Positions 43,870 to 56,231 are shown, numbered from the stretch's first letter. The stretch: 64,000 bases of DNA from Anisodus tanguticus (GCA_034509755.1 CM067556.1:42950045-43014044), one strand, 5' to 3'. Notes: generated by a model not told the origin, from the sequence alone. Program-made: numbers and translations.

Positions 43870-45688
43870 CCTAGGGTTCAGTGATGGCATGCTCAGATGC
43901 ATTTAGCTGCCCTAAGGCCTCTGCCAAATCAGCTGTTAACTTTGTCATTCTCCTTTGAAGGGCCACATAGGAAGTGGTTAAGACCTGAAGGAAATTCTCC
44001 CGGTCTTGTAATGAATCAATAGCATCTTGTAGGCGTAGCCGGTGGGAGGCTTGAAGAGAGCCCGAATCTCTATGATCATCTCTGAGGTCTTCTACTTCTG
44101 CTCGAAAGTGTTGAATTTCCTCCTTCAACTTTTTTTTCTCCTGGGAAGGGCCCATTGCCTTAGCCAAATCTGCAGTAGAGAGAGTAGTAGCGTGACTCTA
44201 GATAAAGGAGTTATGGCTGATGAGGAAGTGTGAGAATTTGAAAAACAATTAAAAGGAATAGATATTTTATCTACTAAAGAAAGTCTGGAAGGTGTGCAAG
44301 AGAAGCCTCTAAAGTAGCGTTGGGGGATTTTCGGGGGGAAGAAGCAGACATCCCAGCCTTAGTACCGAAAGTAGGGATTGAGCTATGCTTAGAAGGGTTA
44401 GCAGAAGGAACGATTGTCTCTGTCTTCGGAACATCGTGTAGAGGACTCCCGGGGCAGGTGCCTTCGTCGTTCACCTTTTCTTCGTTATCTATCTGAATGA
44501 TGCCTGATTTTACCCCCGCCTATATCTCTTTCCAATACTGACTGAGTCAGCATCGGTTACTAAACAGGGAACTGATTCCCATTGGGCTCTCAGGGACTTC
44601 CTCTTGAGTTTTACGCTTCCGATTGCTAGAAGCAGACTAAAGAATGTTAGACAAAGCCGTTGCACGGGATGACACCTTCTAGGCTGCAAATTTTCTTGTC
44701 GGGAGCCCTGCAAATGGAATAAATAAAATGAAAAGGAATTCAGAAATCCAGGGTGAAGTCTATAAAAAAACGGAGAGTAAGGGTTAAGACATATCGTGTT
44801 ATTTCCCCTTCCACCACTTGAAGGTGATACCCTTCGATGATCGGGTGATGTCAGAGGAGGCACAGAAAAGACTAACAACCCACTCAAAAATCCCTTCAAT
44901 CAGTTGTGGCTCAACTAAAACGGATCCGAAAAATACAATGTTTGCCCTCTTAGTAAAAAAAAGGAACAAGATAAACAAGTTCGTGATTAAAGATACTCAT
45001 GAGAAGGGTTACACTCCTCTAGGAAGGGGTTTGTTGAAGGACAATGGATTTGGTCGGTTCTGATCAAAATAAATTGGGTTAGTCAATCTCGGTTAAAATT
45101 ATCTTCGGCATTAACAAGACTTTAAATCCCACGAGGGTATAAATGAATAATAACATCCCAGAATACCCAGGGGTAGTAGAGAAGGAAAAGATGGTCAATG
45201 GTGAACGAAACGTTAGCATTATCTTCCAGCATCTATATGTAGTAAACTACTCCAAATTTTTAGAGCAACTTGCCCCAAGAAGACTTGATATCATCGACAA
45301 ATGTCTTTGATGACTTCTGGGATATAAAGCTTGAAGCCGATGGTAAAAATGTATATGTAGGTCATGAAAAAATCTTCAACATGTTGGTGTACTTGATCTA
45401 TTGGATCTACTGTTCTAATGACTATATCAGAAGTGAAGTTACAACCTTTCACAACATTAGGGAGAATCTTGGCAGTAATCAAAGATTCAATTTCTTTAAC
45501 GTGTTCGAAGTTTCCTTGAACACGAAGGTGTCCTGTGAAATCAAAGCCAAATGGAAGAATTTCTGCAACAACGGAATGCAAGTCAATCTCTTGACTCTTT
45601 TGGGAAATATGATCCTTTCTCGTACGATGGATTGGAAATCATTATTGTTGCTTGGGGAGTGAGAAATAGAAGATTTAGTCGACGACAT
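43870..45688 (-). pseudogene. antisense reading frame of gypsy G (putative gypsy-type transposon family), decayed
   Basis: On the minus strand, from MSSTKSSISHSPS at 45688, fragments read MTYIYIFTIGFKLYIPEV, FLGQVALKIWS and TIDHLFLLYYPWVFW. A charged middle part follows (44474-44274). A clear coiled coil (KKLKEEIQHFRAEVEDLRDD) runs to 43871. This order matches the antisense ORF of Tat elements, annotated as putative gypsy-type transposon domain plus coiled coil. Its function is unknown. Many stops and frame changes are present. Confidence 0.72.
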
Positions 45689-45967
45689 TAAGGAAGAAAA
45701 TTCTAAGGAAGAAGGAAAGTTTATGAAGGCTTAAGATTTGAGGAATATTGTAGTTGCCTTCTATGTGGGATTTGGCCTCCTATTTATGGTAAAAAAATAT
45801 AACGTTTGATAATGAAAATACGTGTATCTTCATTGCCATAATTCACTTCGATCAGAGCAATTGTTCAGTTGCTTCCATTTTAGAAGCATTGAATGGATCT
45901 GATGCATGACATGTCATGTTATCTTTACGTTTTAAATTTTCCGCCAAAGTGTAAGGTTCATTCGGGC
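45689..45967. other. junction between gypsy G and truncated copia H
   Basis: Neither the gypsy 3' LTR nor the copia 5' LTR is here. The exact breakpoint is uncertain. Copia gag is recognisable from about 45970. Confidence 0.4.
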
Positions 45968-45969
45968 CG

Positions 45970-46860
45970 GGGTTCAAATCTACTAATTGGAGTATCAAAA
46001 TGAAGGCACTTCTTAGATCACAAGATGTGTGGAATATCATAGAGAAAGGCTATAACGAGCCTGTGAATGATGCTACTTTTGCTGCTCTTACACCAGATCA
46101 AAAGACAACTTTGAAGGATTCAAGAAAGAGAGACAATAAGGCTCTCTACCTCATCTACCAAACATTAGATGATGATGGCTTTGAAAAGATTTCGAGTGCA
46201 AGCTCTGTCAAGGAAGTGTGGGAGAAGCTACAAACCTCTTACAAAGGATCCGAGCAAGTAAATAGGTCCGTCTCCAAACATTAAGAGATGAATTCGAATC
46301 CATACACATGAAAGCATTTGAGTCTATTTCAGATTATTTCTCAAGAGTAGTAGATGTTTCTAATCAGTTAAAAAGAAATGGTGAAAAGTTAGAATGTGTA
46401 AGGATAATAGAGAAGATACTCCGTTCATTGGATCCCATATTTGAGTACATCGTTGTGACGATTGAAGAAACTAAAGACTTGGAAAAAATAACGATCAAGC
46501 AACTCCAAGGATCATTGCATTCATATGAAGAGAAGCACAAGAAGAAACAAGGGTTTACTGATCAACTCCTCAAGCTGTAACTCAAGGATATGCATGAAAG
46601 CTAAGGCAATGATAGAAACTAAGATGGCCGAGGTAGAGGTAGAGACCATGGACGAGGTGGAAGTCGCGGTCGTGGATGAGGTTGGAATTACAACAACTAT
46701 GAGAAAGGAAAAATCTTAACACGAGGCCGTGGAAGAATCAATCCGAACTCAAGGTATGACAAATCTCAAGTTCGATGCTATAATTGTCAGAAGTTTGGGC
46801 ATTATGCTTCAGAATGTAGAGTTCCCAACAACAAAATTGAGGAGAAGACCAACTACAGGG
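45970..46860 (+). pseudogene. copia H gag and zinc knuckle, broken
   Basis: The UBN2-type gag domain spans 45970-46580 in two frames broken near 46284: NKALYLIYQTLDDDGFEKI, then FESIHMKAFESISDYFSRV. A Gly/Arg-type basic region follows near 46600-46740. An intact CCHC knuckle, CYNCQKFGHYASEC, lies near 46780. Confidence 0.88.
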
Positions 46861-46919
46861 AGGAGAAGACAAATAGCAAATAAACTCTTCTTCTAGCACT
46901 AAAGGAAACTGATAGTGGC

Positions 46920-48196
46920 CAAGAAAATTCTTGGTACCTTGACAGTGGTGCAAGAAATCACATGTGTGGATAGAAAGATATGTTTGTGGAGCTAGACGAG
47001 TCAGTAAGAGAAAATGTTTTTTTGGAGATAATTCCACAATAGTAGTGAAAGGGAGAGGTAACATCCTTATCCATTTGAAAGATGAAAGACATCAGTTTAT
47101 TTCCATTGTCTTCTATGTGCCCAATATGAAAAGTAACATCTTGAGTTTAGGACAACTGTTAGAGAAAGGTTATGATATTCATATGAAGGATTATAATCTT
47201 TCTATAAAAGATGATAAGAATAACTTCATTGCTAAAGTGCCAATGTCAAAGAATAGAATGTTCCTGATCAACATACAAAATGATGTTGGAAAGTGCCTGA
47301 AAGTTTTCCACAGAGATGCATCATGGCTTTGGCATATTCGATTTGGGCATCTCAATTTTGGAGGTCTAGAGTTGCTATATAAGAAGGAGATGGTGAAGGG
47401 ACTACCTTGCATTAACCATCCTGACCATCTTTGTGAAGGGTGTCTAGTCGAGAAGCAATTCAGGAAAAGCCTTCCAAATGAGTCAGAGTCAAGAGCTAAG
47501 AAGCCACTTGAGCTCATCCATACTGACGTGTGTGGTCCGATCAAGCCTAGCTCTCTTGGTAATAGTAACTATTTTCTTCTCTTCATTGATGATTTTTCAA
47601 GAAAAACATTGGTATATTTCTTGAAATAAAAGTCAGAAGTTTTCAAAGTTTTCAAGAAGTTCAAAGCTACAGTGGAGAGAGAAAACGGTAGAAAGATCAA
47701 AGCCATGACATCTGACCGAGGTCGAGAATTTACTTTTAGGGAGTTTCAAGAGTTCTGTGAAGCAAATGGAATTCGTCAACTAATGACAGTTCCTAGATCC
47801 CCCCAGCAAAATGGCGTGGCAGAAAGAAAGAATAGAACAATCCTTGATATGGCATGAAGCATGCTCAAAAGCAAGAAACTTCCCAACGAGTTTTGGGCCA
47901 AAGCAGTAGCGTGTGCAATCTACTTGTCAAATCGATCTCCTACAAGAAATGTATGGGGAAAGACACCGCAAGAGGCATGGAGTGGAAGAAAGCCTGACAT
48001 TTTCCACCTGAAAATCTTTGGAAGTATAGCCCATGTTCATGTACCAAACGAGAGAAGAATGAAGCTTGATGATAAAAGTGAGAGCTTTATCTTCATCGGC
48101 TATGATGCTAATTCGAAGGGCTACAAGTTGTACAATCCAGACAATAAGAAGATTGTGATTAGTCGAGATGTAGTATTCAACAAAGAAGGAGAATGA
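46920..48196 (+). pseudogene. copia H protease and integrase, broken
   Basis: Protease motif SWYLDSGARNHMCG near 46930 keeps DSGA. The zinc module is HIRFGHLNFGG with CEGCLVEK. The catalytic residues are all readable: LIHTDVCGP near 47515, MTSDRGREFTF near 47707 and NGVAERKNRTILDM near 47811. Stops at 47627-47629 and 47855-47857 (TGA where Arg is usual) split it. The C-terminal part runs to 48196, where TGA replaces a probable Trp. Confidence 0.9.
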
Positions 48197-48419
48197 GATT
48201 TTAACTCTCATACAGATGACTTCAATTTCTTTCCTTTGTTTGAAGAAGATGAGCAGATAATGAGGGAGCAACTAGGTGAACCTCAATAAGAGCTTGCAAC
48301 TCCATCCACTTCACCAACATCAATCACTCAATAAGACTCATCACCTTCGTCATCGTCAAGTGGGAGTCAAAGTGAAAAAGTTGTGCAACGTACAAAAAGC
48401 CTTAGAGATCTCTATTAGG

Positions 48420-50018
48420 TAACTGAAGAAAAAAATAATCTTACATTATTTTGTCTATTTGTCGATTGTGAACCAGTGAGATTTCAAGAAGCAGTACAAG
48501 AAAAGAAGTGGAGAGATGCGATGGACGAAAAAATCAAGGCCATCGAGAAGAATGACACATGGAAACTTACCTCACTTCCCAAGGGACATAAGGCGATAGG
48601 TGTCAAATGGGTGTACAAAACAAAGCAAAATGCTAAATGAGAGATTGAAAGGCATAAGGCGAGGCTAGTTGCTAAAGGCTATAGTCAAAAGGCTGGAATT
48701 GACTATGATGAGGTATTTGCTTTTGTTGCTCGATTGGAGACTATCAGACTAATCACTTCTTTGGCAGCTCAAAACAAGTGGGAGATACAACAGATGGATG
48801 TAAAGTCTGCCTTCCTAAATGGAGTTCTTGAAGAAGAAGGCTACATTCAGCAACCATCAGGCTATGAAGTAAAAGGCCATGAAGACAGTGTGTTGAAGTT
48901 GAAGGCTCTTTACAGGCTAAATCAAGCACCAAGGGCATGGAATAGCCGAATCGACAAGTACTTCTAAGAAAATGGCTTCAACAAATGTCCCTACGAGCAC
49001 GCTCTATATATCAAGATCAAAGATAGAGATATTTTGATCGTGTGCCTCTATGTGGATGATTTGTTCTTCACTGGAAGCAACCCAAGCATGTTTAATGAAT
49101 TCAAGGAAGTAATGACGAAAGAATTCGAGATGACAGACATGGGGCTCATGGCGTACTATCTTGGCATTGAAGTTAAGCAACAAAAGGATGGAATTTTCAT
49201 TTCACAGGAAAGCTATGCAAAGGAGATCCTAAAGAAGTTCAAGATGGAGAACTGTAAGCCGATAAGCACACCGACGGAATATGAAATCAAGATGTCCAAA
49301 CATGAAGAAAGGCGAAAGTGTAGATCTAATATTCTTCAAAAGTTTGGTGGGAAGTCTTCGATATCTAACTTGTACGAGGCCCGATATTCTTCACGCAGTT
49401 GGATTGGTTAGTTGCTACATGAAATTTCCAACAACCACCCATTTTAAAGCCGCAAAGAGAATTCTTCGCTATCTGAAAGGTACAATTGACTTTGGCTTGT
49501 TCTATTTCAATTTCTAATAATTACAAGCTTGTTGGATATAGCGATAGTGATTGGGGTGGAGACAAGATAATCGAAGGAGCAGTACTGGATTCGTATTTTT
49601 CATGGGAGATACTGCTTTCACATGGATGTCAAAGAAACAACCGATTGTCACATTGTCCACTTGTGAAGCGGAATACGTTGCTGATACCTCATGCGTTTGT
49701 CATGTAATTTGGCTTAGAAATCTATTGAAGGAGATAGGCTTGATACAAGAAGAGCCTACCAAGGTTTGTGTCGACAACAAGTCAACCATTGCCTTAGCAA
49801 AGAATCCAGTATTCCATGATCGAAGCAAGAACATCGATATTTGCTACCACCATATAAGGGAGTGTGTTGCAAGAAAGGATGTGCAAGTTGAATATGTGCA
49901 GTCACAAGATCAAGTTGCCGATATTTTTACCAAGCCACTGACAAGCGAAGACTTCATAAGATTAAGGAACCTACTAGGAGTCACAAGATCAAGTTTAAGG
50001 GGGGGTGTTGGATCATAA
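48420..50018 (+). pseudogene. copia H reverse transcriptase and RNase H, broken
   Basis: FQEAVQEKKWRDAMDEKIKA near 48484 leads into RT with QQMDVKSAFLNGVLEEEGY near 48790. A TAA at 48965-48967 (Gln usual) follows. YVDD lies near 49047. Frame changes occur near 49320-49400 and 49500. RNase H shows GYSDSDWGG near 49535, CEAEYVADTSC near 49662 and ends FTKPLTSEDF. Its last codons overlap the polypurine tract. Confidence 0.92.
49991..50005 (+). other. copia H polypurine tract
   Basis: AAGTTTAAGGGGGGG directly before the LTR is the plus-strand primer site. Confidence 0.88.
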
Positions 50019-50430
50019 ACTTGATCCATTATGGGAGCCCAAACCCGAACCCAATCAAATTGGAGTCCAAGTCCATAATCAAGGTCCAAAACTACAAGCC
50101 TTCTACCTAGAATCTTCTAGGGTGTGGTAATTATTCATGTGAATCATTTGGTAATTTAAAATATTGTTAGAAGGATGGAGAAGAATGAGGTGTATGGTTA
50201 TTGTAATATTTGATTAATTTATTTGTGTGCTGTAGGATTATTTTTAAGTAGTATAAATACCCCTCCCCATTTTAGTTTAGGTATCAAGAAAAATTAAGAA
50301 CTTCTAAGTGAGTGAAGAAGCAAAGTCTTATAAGAGTGAGTTGTAGTATCTTGTTGTTTAGTGGAGTGCTCTTGTAATATTTGTTTGAGTTTGAATAAAA
50401 GTTATTTGTGAGAGTGTTTCATTTCCAACA
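50006..50430 (+). repeat. copia H 3' LTR (425 bp)
   Basis: TGTTGGATCATAAACTTG to CATTTCCAACA. A TATAAATA box at 50252-50259 and a long pyrimidine/purine-biased R region follow. The flank after it is CGACT; the left copy is lost. Confidence 0.9.
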
Positions 50431-51884
50431 CGACTTTATTTCACATTTCATTGTCTTCTTCCCTGTAAAATAATTTCAAGCCTCCCACTCCTCTCCAATT
50501 TTTGATTGGCTACGCAATCTTTTTCCTCTTGAACTGATAAAATTCTAAATCTATACAACGTCAATCTGATTATTTGGTCGATGTGTATCTACTATTATTA
50601 CTTGATAATATTGCCGCCATGTGTCTGGATCTACTGCTATTGCTAGAAAATATTGCAGCCATGTGTGTGGAAAAGATCTTCAATCAATTTTATTCCTCAT
50701 CTATTTTGCCTAATATTTCATTTCTTTGTTTCATTTTGGCTGAGGTATAGTTAACAAAACACTACCAATATGATATAATTTCTAATGTTACAGTATTCCT
50801 TTTCAGTAATCACTTCATAAAATTTATTCTCTATTTGTATATTTGAAATATTATTTTACTGAAATGAGATATTTTATATTTTATTGATATAATGTTTAAT
50901 TCCTAATTTTATATTGATTTTCTTTTAAAAAAATATATTATGCACATTAAGATATTGAAAATAAACGATCTTAATCATTCAGTCTTCAGGTCTAGAGAAA
51001 ACATCATAATACTTAGATATATATTCATATTTAGATGCCTTAATCTTAATGAACAACTTAATATTTAGATGTATATCTAAATTCAGACGTCTTAATCTTA
51101 ATGAAAATAAATGAAACCTTAGTCATGTCCACTATTTATTTCAATCAAGTTTTTTCTATTATTATTTTTAAGCAAAGACCACTCTCACAGTGGTTTATTC
51201 CATAAAACAAAAGAATTGTCTTACAAAGGAGAGGGACAAACAACACAAAATAGGAAATAACTTGGAAACAATCCAACTTCTGAAAATCAAAACAGAAAAA
51301 GCAGAAACCAGAAGGACTAGGAAGATAAATAATCTAGACTGATTAGTTGCCTCAGATTGATGCCACATGTGAACACCACAAATCTCTTACTAGATGCAAT
51401 GGAATCAAAATTTACTTGATCTTTTTCGGGCAACATTAGTTTGATTTTCATTTTTCATCTTCAGTTCTTTAAACTTTGGACAACAACTTCTTAAGATAGT
51501 GAACCAATGTATAGACAAGAGATTCTCATCCACAGTTCCATCTTAGTAGATTGAACATTCATGATGTTGATAGCACACATTAGGACAGATTTATGATTGA
51601 GTTAGCTAATCTTATACAGGTTCAACGTTAACTAACTGTTGCAATGTGTGATCTTGTTCCAGTTTAGCAATTGGTGTAACTTGGCAGCATCTTCTTCAGT
51701 CAAGTTCTTTTCTTCTTATAGTTCTTATTATGATATATGGAGTGTGATGTTTATCTAAGTTGAGTAACTTTCTTCCAGCAACTGACATCTCCTGAAACTC
51801 GGCCTCTCAGACCACATCCAATATCTGCTGGAAGTAAGATTATGTGGCAGCCATCTGTTCTGCAATCAAACGAAGAAGACAAAT
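50431..51884. other. AT-rich sequence without gene
   Basis: Contains two near-repeats of about 55-60 bp at about 50998-51112, each with a TTAGAT... then CTTAATCTTAATGA block. No coding or terminal-repeat feature is supported. Confidence 0.4.
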
Positions 51885-52110
51885 CAACTAATTGGTAAAC
51901 CTTCTCACCCTCTCAGCCTCATTGGGAAGAATCATCAAAGCATGCCATACAATGCATGAAAATGGGTCACGTACTCGGTCACGGTCATGCGACCCTGGCG
52001 TAACCCCTCAAACTGAGCCCTCCTTCTCCCCCTCACACTATAAGGTACGAACTTCTGTAAGAATGCCTGAGTACATGAAGCCCAAGTAAAATAAGGGGAC
52101 CCTGGTGTTC
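51885..52110 (-). pseudogene. Ty3/gypsy gag fragment, minus strand
   Basis: Minus-strand translation reads TWASCTQAFLQKFVPYSVR, then QFEGLRQGRMTVTEYVTHF, and after a frame change ILPNEAERVRRF. This is the core of the retrotransposon gag domain of gypsy elements. Two stops follow GML. No other part of that element is seen beside it. Confidence 0.75.
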
Positions 52111-52200
52111 TGGCCCCAACATATGACCTCTACCACTGCTTAGCGGGTCCAACCATCTAAAAAGTTGTGTAGTTTACTTCTATAATGGAAAAAGAGAGAT

Positions 52201-52686
52201 GTGATTCATCTTCGTGATAAAGGGACAAGACCCAAACCTGTTAATAGAAACACCAAATCTGTTAATATAAATACCAAACCTGTCGAATTGAATGAAATAG
52301 ATAAAAAAAAAAACAGGTTTCTTCATGACCTACCAGGTTGGACAAAGAAAAAATTAATTCATCTTCTTACTCAAGGGAAAGGACATACGTTATCTTGGGT
52401 TCCTAAAACTTTTCTTGATGGACGTGAAGCTGTAGTGAAAGACAGCAAGCACAAGTAGTACAAGTATAGGGCTTGCTCAAAGACACTTGAGATGATTCAA
52501 ATAAATTCCTCTCACTTGCAGCATTTCAAAGATGAAGTACAAGTTCAAAATATGGTAAAAAAGATGAACATAGTGAAGAATACTGCTCACGCATTACTGA
52601 ACACATTGGCACACAAACATGGGGGATTATTGAAGAAACATGTAGATGAAATTGATTCATTATTGAAAGTTCTGCACAAGTATTAA
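52201..52686 (+). pseudogene. unrecognised reading frame with one internal stop
   Basis: A single frame of about 162 codons runs from 52201 to TAA at 52684-52686, interrupted once by TAG at 52456-52458. The first half is Lys/Asn-rich, with PKPVNRNTKSVNINTKPVEL repeats and FLHDLPGWTKKKLIHLL. The second half is helical (NMVKKMNIVKNTAHALLNTL). I recognise no family. It could be a decayed element frame or a host-gene fragment. Confidence 0.4.
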
Positions 52687-53759
52687 CTTCACTATAATGT
52701 ATTGCAATACATGAAGTAATGAGGGATCTATAGGGGTCAAATAATAATTATGAGTTGCCACACTCACACATGATTCAGATTCGGACAGTTGTCAGAAAGG
52801 GGTAAATCATGAAATTCATCTGATGAAATGAGTTTAATAGGTGCAGAGTATATCGAGCACACAAGAAGGGGGAACAAGAGGTGAAATTCCTGTTGGACAA
52901 CAAAACATCAAGGGCAACACTAAAAGCACTCAAATCTTCAACAACTAAGAGAGACGAATATCAAGGAGCCAAAAGATGATATACAAGGGTGTCAAGAATT
53001 TGTTCAAGGAAGGGCAACATAGGCAATACAAAAGTAATAGGATGAGAGTAACAACTAAGTTTCGATGAAACAGGTTGTAGAACCTGTTCGAACAAGTGAG
53101 TGACGGCATACCAATAGAACATGTGTTTCAAACTAGTTCATGTAAGCTCTCTTCTAGGCAAAAGAGTAGATGATAAATATATCCTCTCATCACTTAGGCT
53201 GCATTATGAAAGGATATTGGCGGAGTACTACAGGAATCTAGCAACTAATAAAGGAGGCTGGGATGAAAATTACAGTATGACCTCAAAGTGATATAATACT
53301 GCAAAAAAATTGGATCCGCTTAATCACTTGAATTCTATGCCACAAAATTGAGTTGCTGACTTGTTCATAATTAAGTTGATCAAAACTACACTAGTATTCC
53401 TAAATGTCTGGCTAGAATTTGTGTTTCAATCTAACTGAGTACTTTAAATTGAATTATATATTCCTCAGTCTTGTACATTTGGTTGTATGTTCTATACCAT
53501 ACTAAGTTCATTATCTCTTAAAAGTCTAATGAATTGTTTTGTCACAGCAAATGGCATGGTTAGTCATTTTGCTCTTCATGTATGTATTCTTTCCCTTTCA
53601 GTCAATAATACAATCAGATCATAAAAAATTAGGACAACATGTTTTCTCTATCCTGGTCAAATTCAGCAGTCATTAAGAGTGTGTTGAGAAAAGGGAAATT
53701 TTTTTCACAATGACCATCTTGAAACACGATCACAATCAAATCAACATTTCCCCCAAAAG
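52687..53759. other. no gene seen
   Basis: AT-rich, no long frames. It could be leader or LTR of the SIRE-like remnant that follows, but no primer site or paired LTR was found. AACAGGTT-GTAG-AACCTGTT near 53070 is a small hairpin. Confidence 0.3.
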
Positions 53760-53947
53760 ACTCTTCAAATGCCATGTTCACACAACTTTATCCTTCATCT
53801 TCTCATCTACTTAAATCAACCACATCACTGTTCTTCTTATTCATATAAAAGTTTCTCTCTCTCTCACCCGAAAAATAAATCAAAAATATGTCGGATTTCT
53901 CTTCTTTCTCCGATAACCCATACTCTCCCACACACACTTATGACTCA

Positions 53948-54012
53948 ACTAACTCCGAATATACACTCCACTTCACAGTGATTAACCCTCCACTTCACAG
54001 TTATTAACCCTC
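53948..54012. repeat. short tandem duplication in the SIRE-like remnant
   Basis: CCACTTCACAG-GATTAACCCT and CCACTTCACAG-TATTAACCCT are adjacent copies (near 53967-54011), causing a stop in the env-like frame. Confidence 0.75.
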
Positions 54013-54605
54013 CATTTCCTCCTAAACGAATCTACACACCATCTGAAAAGGCTAAAAGAGAAAGAAAAATGAATGGGGCTCACAGAAAGAGGGAAATTCA
54101 AAAAATCCCAAAACAGGGGCAAGTACGGGAGAAATCAGTGAGATAAAGACTCTTCAAGAAAATGAGTTACTGCACATTGCAAACTTGACCCAAAAAGATG
54201 TTGTAGGCCAATGGAAAAAATGAAAGGGTCTGGAATTGTACTTTATGATATTAATGAAAACCAGTTGCATCTCTTACAAATTTGTGCCTTATTTGTGAAA
54301 TTCAAATGTTTTAAATAAACTTGATTTAGTGACTGATTCTGTTGTGCTTTATATATGGTAGACCTTGTGGTCATGAGTTCTATATTACAAGTTCTAATTC
54401 AAGATTAACTAATCTAAAATAACGTCTTAATGATGCCAAAAGGGGGAAGAAATGTGTGAAATATGTAATGTTCTAACCAATGTATGTTAACCTAGTTCAA
54501 TCGTAGTGGTGTTCTGTTCATTGCTTTTTGGTCTATGAAATGTTTGTAATAGGTTACACAGTGGTGTCAATGGCATGTGTTTATCATCATCAAAAGGGGG
54601 GAATT

Positions 54606-55960
54606 TATTGGTATGAGCAAGAATGGCACATATGCACATATAAGTTTTGATGATTGACAAAGTAAATGAACATACCAAGTCCTAAGAGATTTAGAGACAT
54701 ATGCTTGAGATAAACCAAATGAACAAAATGTAGAAAGATGATTAATAAAGCAATAACGCACAAGAAGAGTAAATCAAGTCCACATACATGTTTTATCTTA
54801 TAGAGACATGTTCTATCTTAGACACAAAGCAACATAGTAATCAGAAGTATGAATAGATCAGAGCAGACATACAGAGCAAGATAATGATGAATGAAATAGG
54901 TCAATGGACTTGATCCACCCAACGGACATATGAAGTACATCATTGAATGAATCAAACACATAGCAAAAGTGAATGAACGAGGTTAGCGTACATGTTTCAT
55001 ATCATACACAGATGTGAGACAGAGTTGAATAGAACAAATTCTTGAACCATGTCCAAGAACGTGTTCCTGCTCAGAGTCCAACCGTGAGTAGGATTTGTGT
55101 TTTATGGTAAGGACTTGGCGTACAAGGCTACAAGATATCTTGCCATACTTATCAAAATACTTCAGATTCCTACAAGAAAAATGACTCCATGTTGAAAAGC
55201 AAGAATCCCAAGCCAACTCAAACCCTAACTCTTATATTGGACCCTACCACGTAAGAATTGAGTTTAGCTGACTTGGTGCAACTTACAGCTATAAATATTC
55301 AAGTCCAACAATCAAGAAGTTTCATGCACTCACAAAGAGAGAAAATCAACATATTTGAGAGAGTTTCGATTTCCGAAGTGCGACCTAGTACAACGAAGGA
55401 GACTGGAGAATCTATTTTACAGAGTTTATGCTTTATAGTTCTTGTGTCTAGATTCATGTATTAGGATTGTTATCCAGCAGTACCTTATCAGCTTTCATAG
55501 AAGCAATATTCATAGGTATAAACGTTAGTCAAATTCAACTTCAAGTTGGGATAGTTGAAGTGCGCTCAACGGTCTAGGGAGATTGTTGAGATAAGAATTA
55601 GAGTTTAGTTCCTAGGTTACAGAGTTTGTAATTTGAATTTGCAGAGGCTCACATTACAGTAGAGTTTGAGATAAATCCTACAGAGATGTAGGTCGTGATT
55701 TTTTCTACCCTTTGTGAGCTGGGTGGTTTCTACGTAAAGATTTTGTGTCGCTGCTTTTCTGTTCTTTATTATTCTACAAACACTAGCATAGAACAGGTAG
55801 AGTAACCTGGTCTGTCCTATAAGTGAAAAATACGCATCACATAGGATAGATATTTGATCGTACAAAATATCTATCCTATAACAAGAATTTTCAGTAAGCA
55901 AACTTGTGCTTAAATTGTACAGTTGCAAACCATTCAGGAGTTTCATAATGGGCAGGGAAT
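54606..55960 (+). repeat. probable SIRE-type 3' LTR
   Basis: Starts TATTGGTATGAGC, a degraded TGTTGG, right after a purine tract (54590-54605). It contains GTTTTGATGATTGACAA and, near 55730, a TTTCTACGTAAAGATTTTG stretch typical of SIRE LTR ends. The right end is approximate. Confidence 0.45.
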
Positions 55961-56231
55961 TTTAATGTGTTGTTGCGACTCGAGATACACCCTTCATCCC
56001 TAAAAGATTATCATGATTCGAATTACAAGGGTCAAACTAACTAATTTTTTGTGTGAATTCAAACATATATTTTTATTTTAAAAAAAAATTACATATTTAT
56101 AAACTACATATAAAGTACTATAACTCACGATAGTTAACAATTAAAAATATTTAGAAAGTATTTAAAAAAAATTATGGTAAAATAAAATATTATTTTACTG
56201 TCCAAATAGTAAATAAGATAATTTTTTTGGG
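55961..56231. other. AT-rich spacer, no gene
   Basis: Lies between the SIRE-like LTR and the first recognisable LINE codons. Confidence 0.4.

Larger units (their letters stand above)
36437..45700 (+). mobile_element. Tat-lineage Ty3/gypsy retrotransposon G, 3' LTR missing
   Basis: Order: LTR, TGGCGCCC-type primer site, gag, protease, reverse transcriptase, RNase H, second RNase H, integrase. A long region with an antisense reading frame follows. The pol order RT-RH-IN is Ty3/gypsy. The second RNase H and antisense frame are typical of the Tat lineage. The 3' LTR is not present before or after copia H, so the 3' end was lost. All frames are decayed. Confidence 0.9.
45968..50430 (+). mobile_element. 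Ty1/copia retrotransposon H, 5' truncated
   Basis: Runs from within gag (TNWSIKMKALLRSQDVW) through zinc knuckle, protease, integrase, RT and RNase H to a polypurine tract and one LTR (50006-50430). The 5' LTR, leader and gag start are missing. Gag, LTR and pol differ from families A/B, C/F, D and I, making it a further copia family in the window. Confidence 0.92.
53760..55960 (+). mobile_element. probable SIRE-type copia remnant (3' region and LTR)
   Basis: A Ser/Pro-rich frame from ATG 53888 (MSDFSSFSDNPYSP) continues after a small duplication as PPFPPKRIYTPSEKAKRERK, resembling the env-like extra region of SIRE elements. Then come GATGCCAAAAGGGGG (near 54432), a second tract CATCAAAAGGGGGG and an LTR-like start. 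Gag and pol are absent. The assignment rests on these short resemblances. Confidence 0.42.

Noticed and set aside
53769..53981. Small host gene with a Ser/Pro-rich start
   Set aside because: No recognisable family. It is better explained as leader and start of the SIRE-like env-type frame, with the true ATG more likely at 53888.
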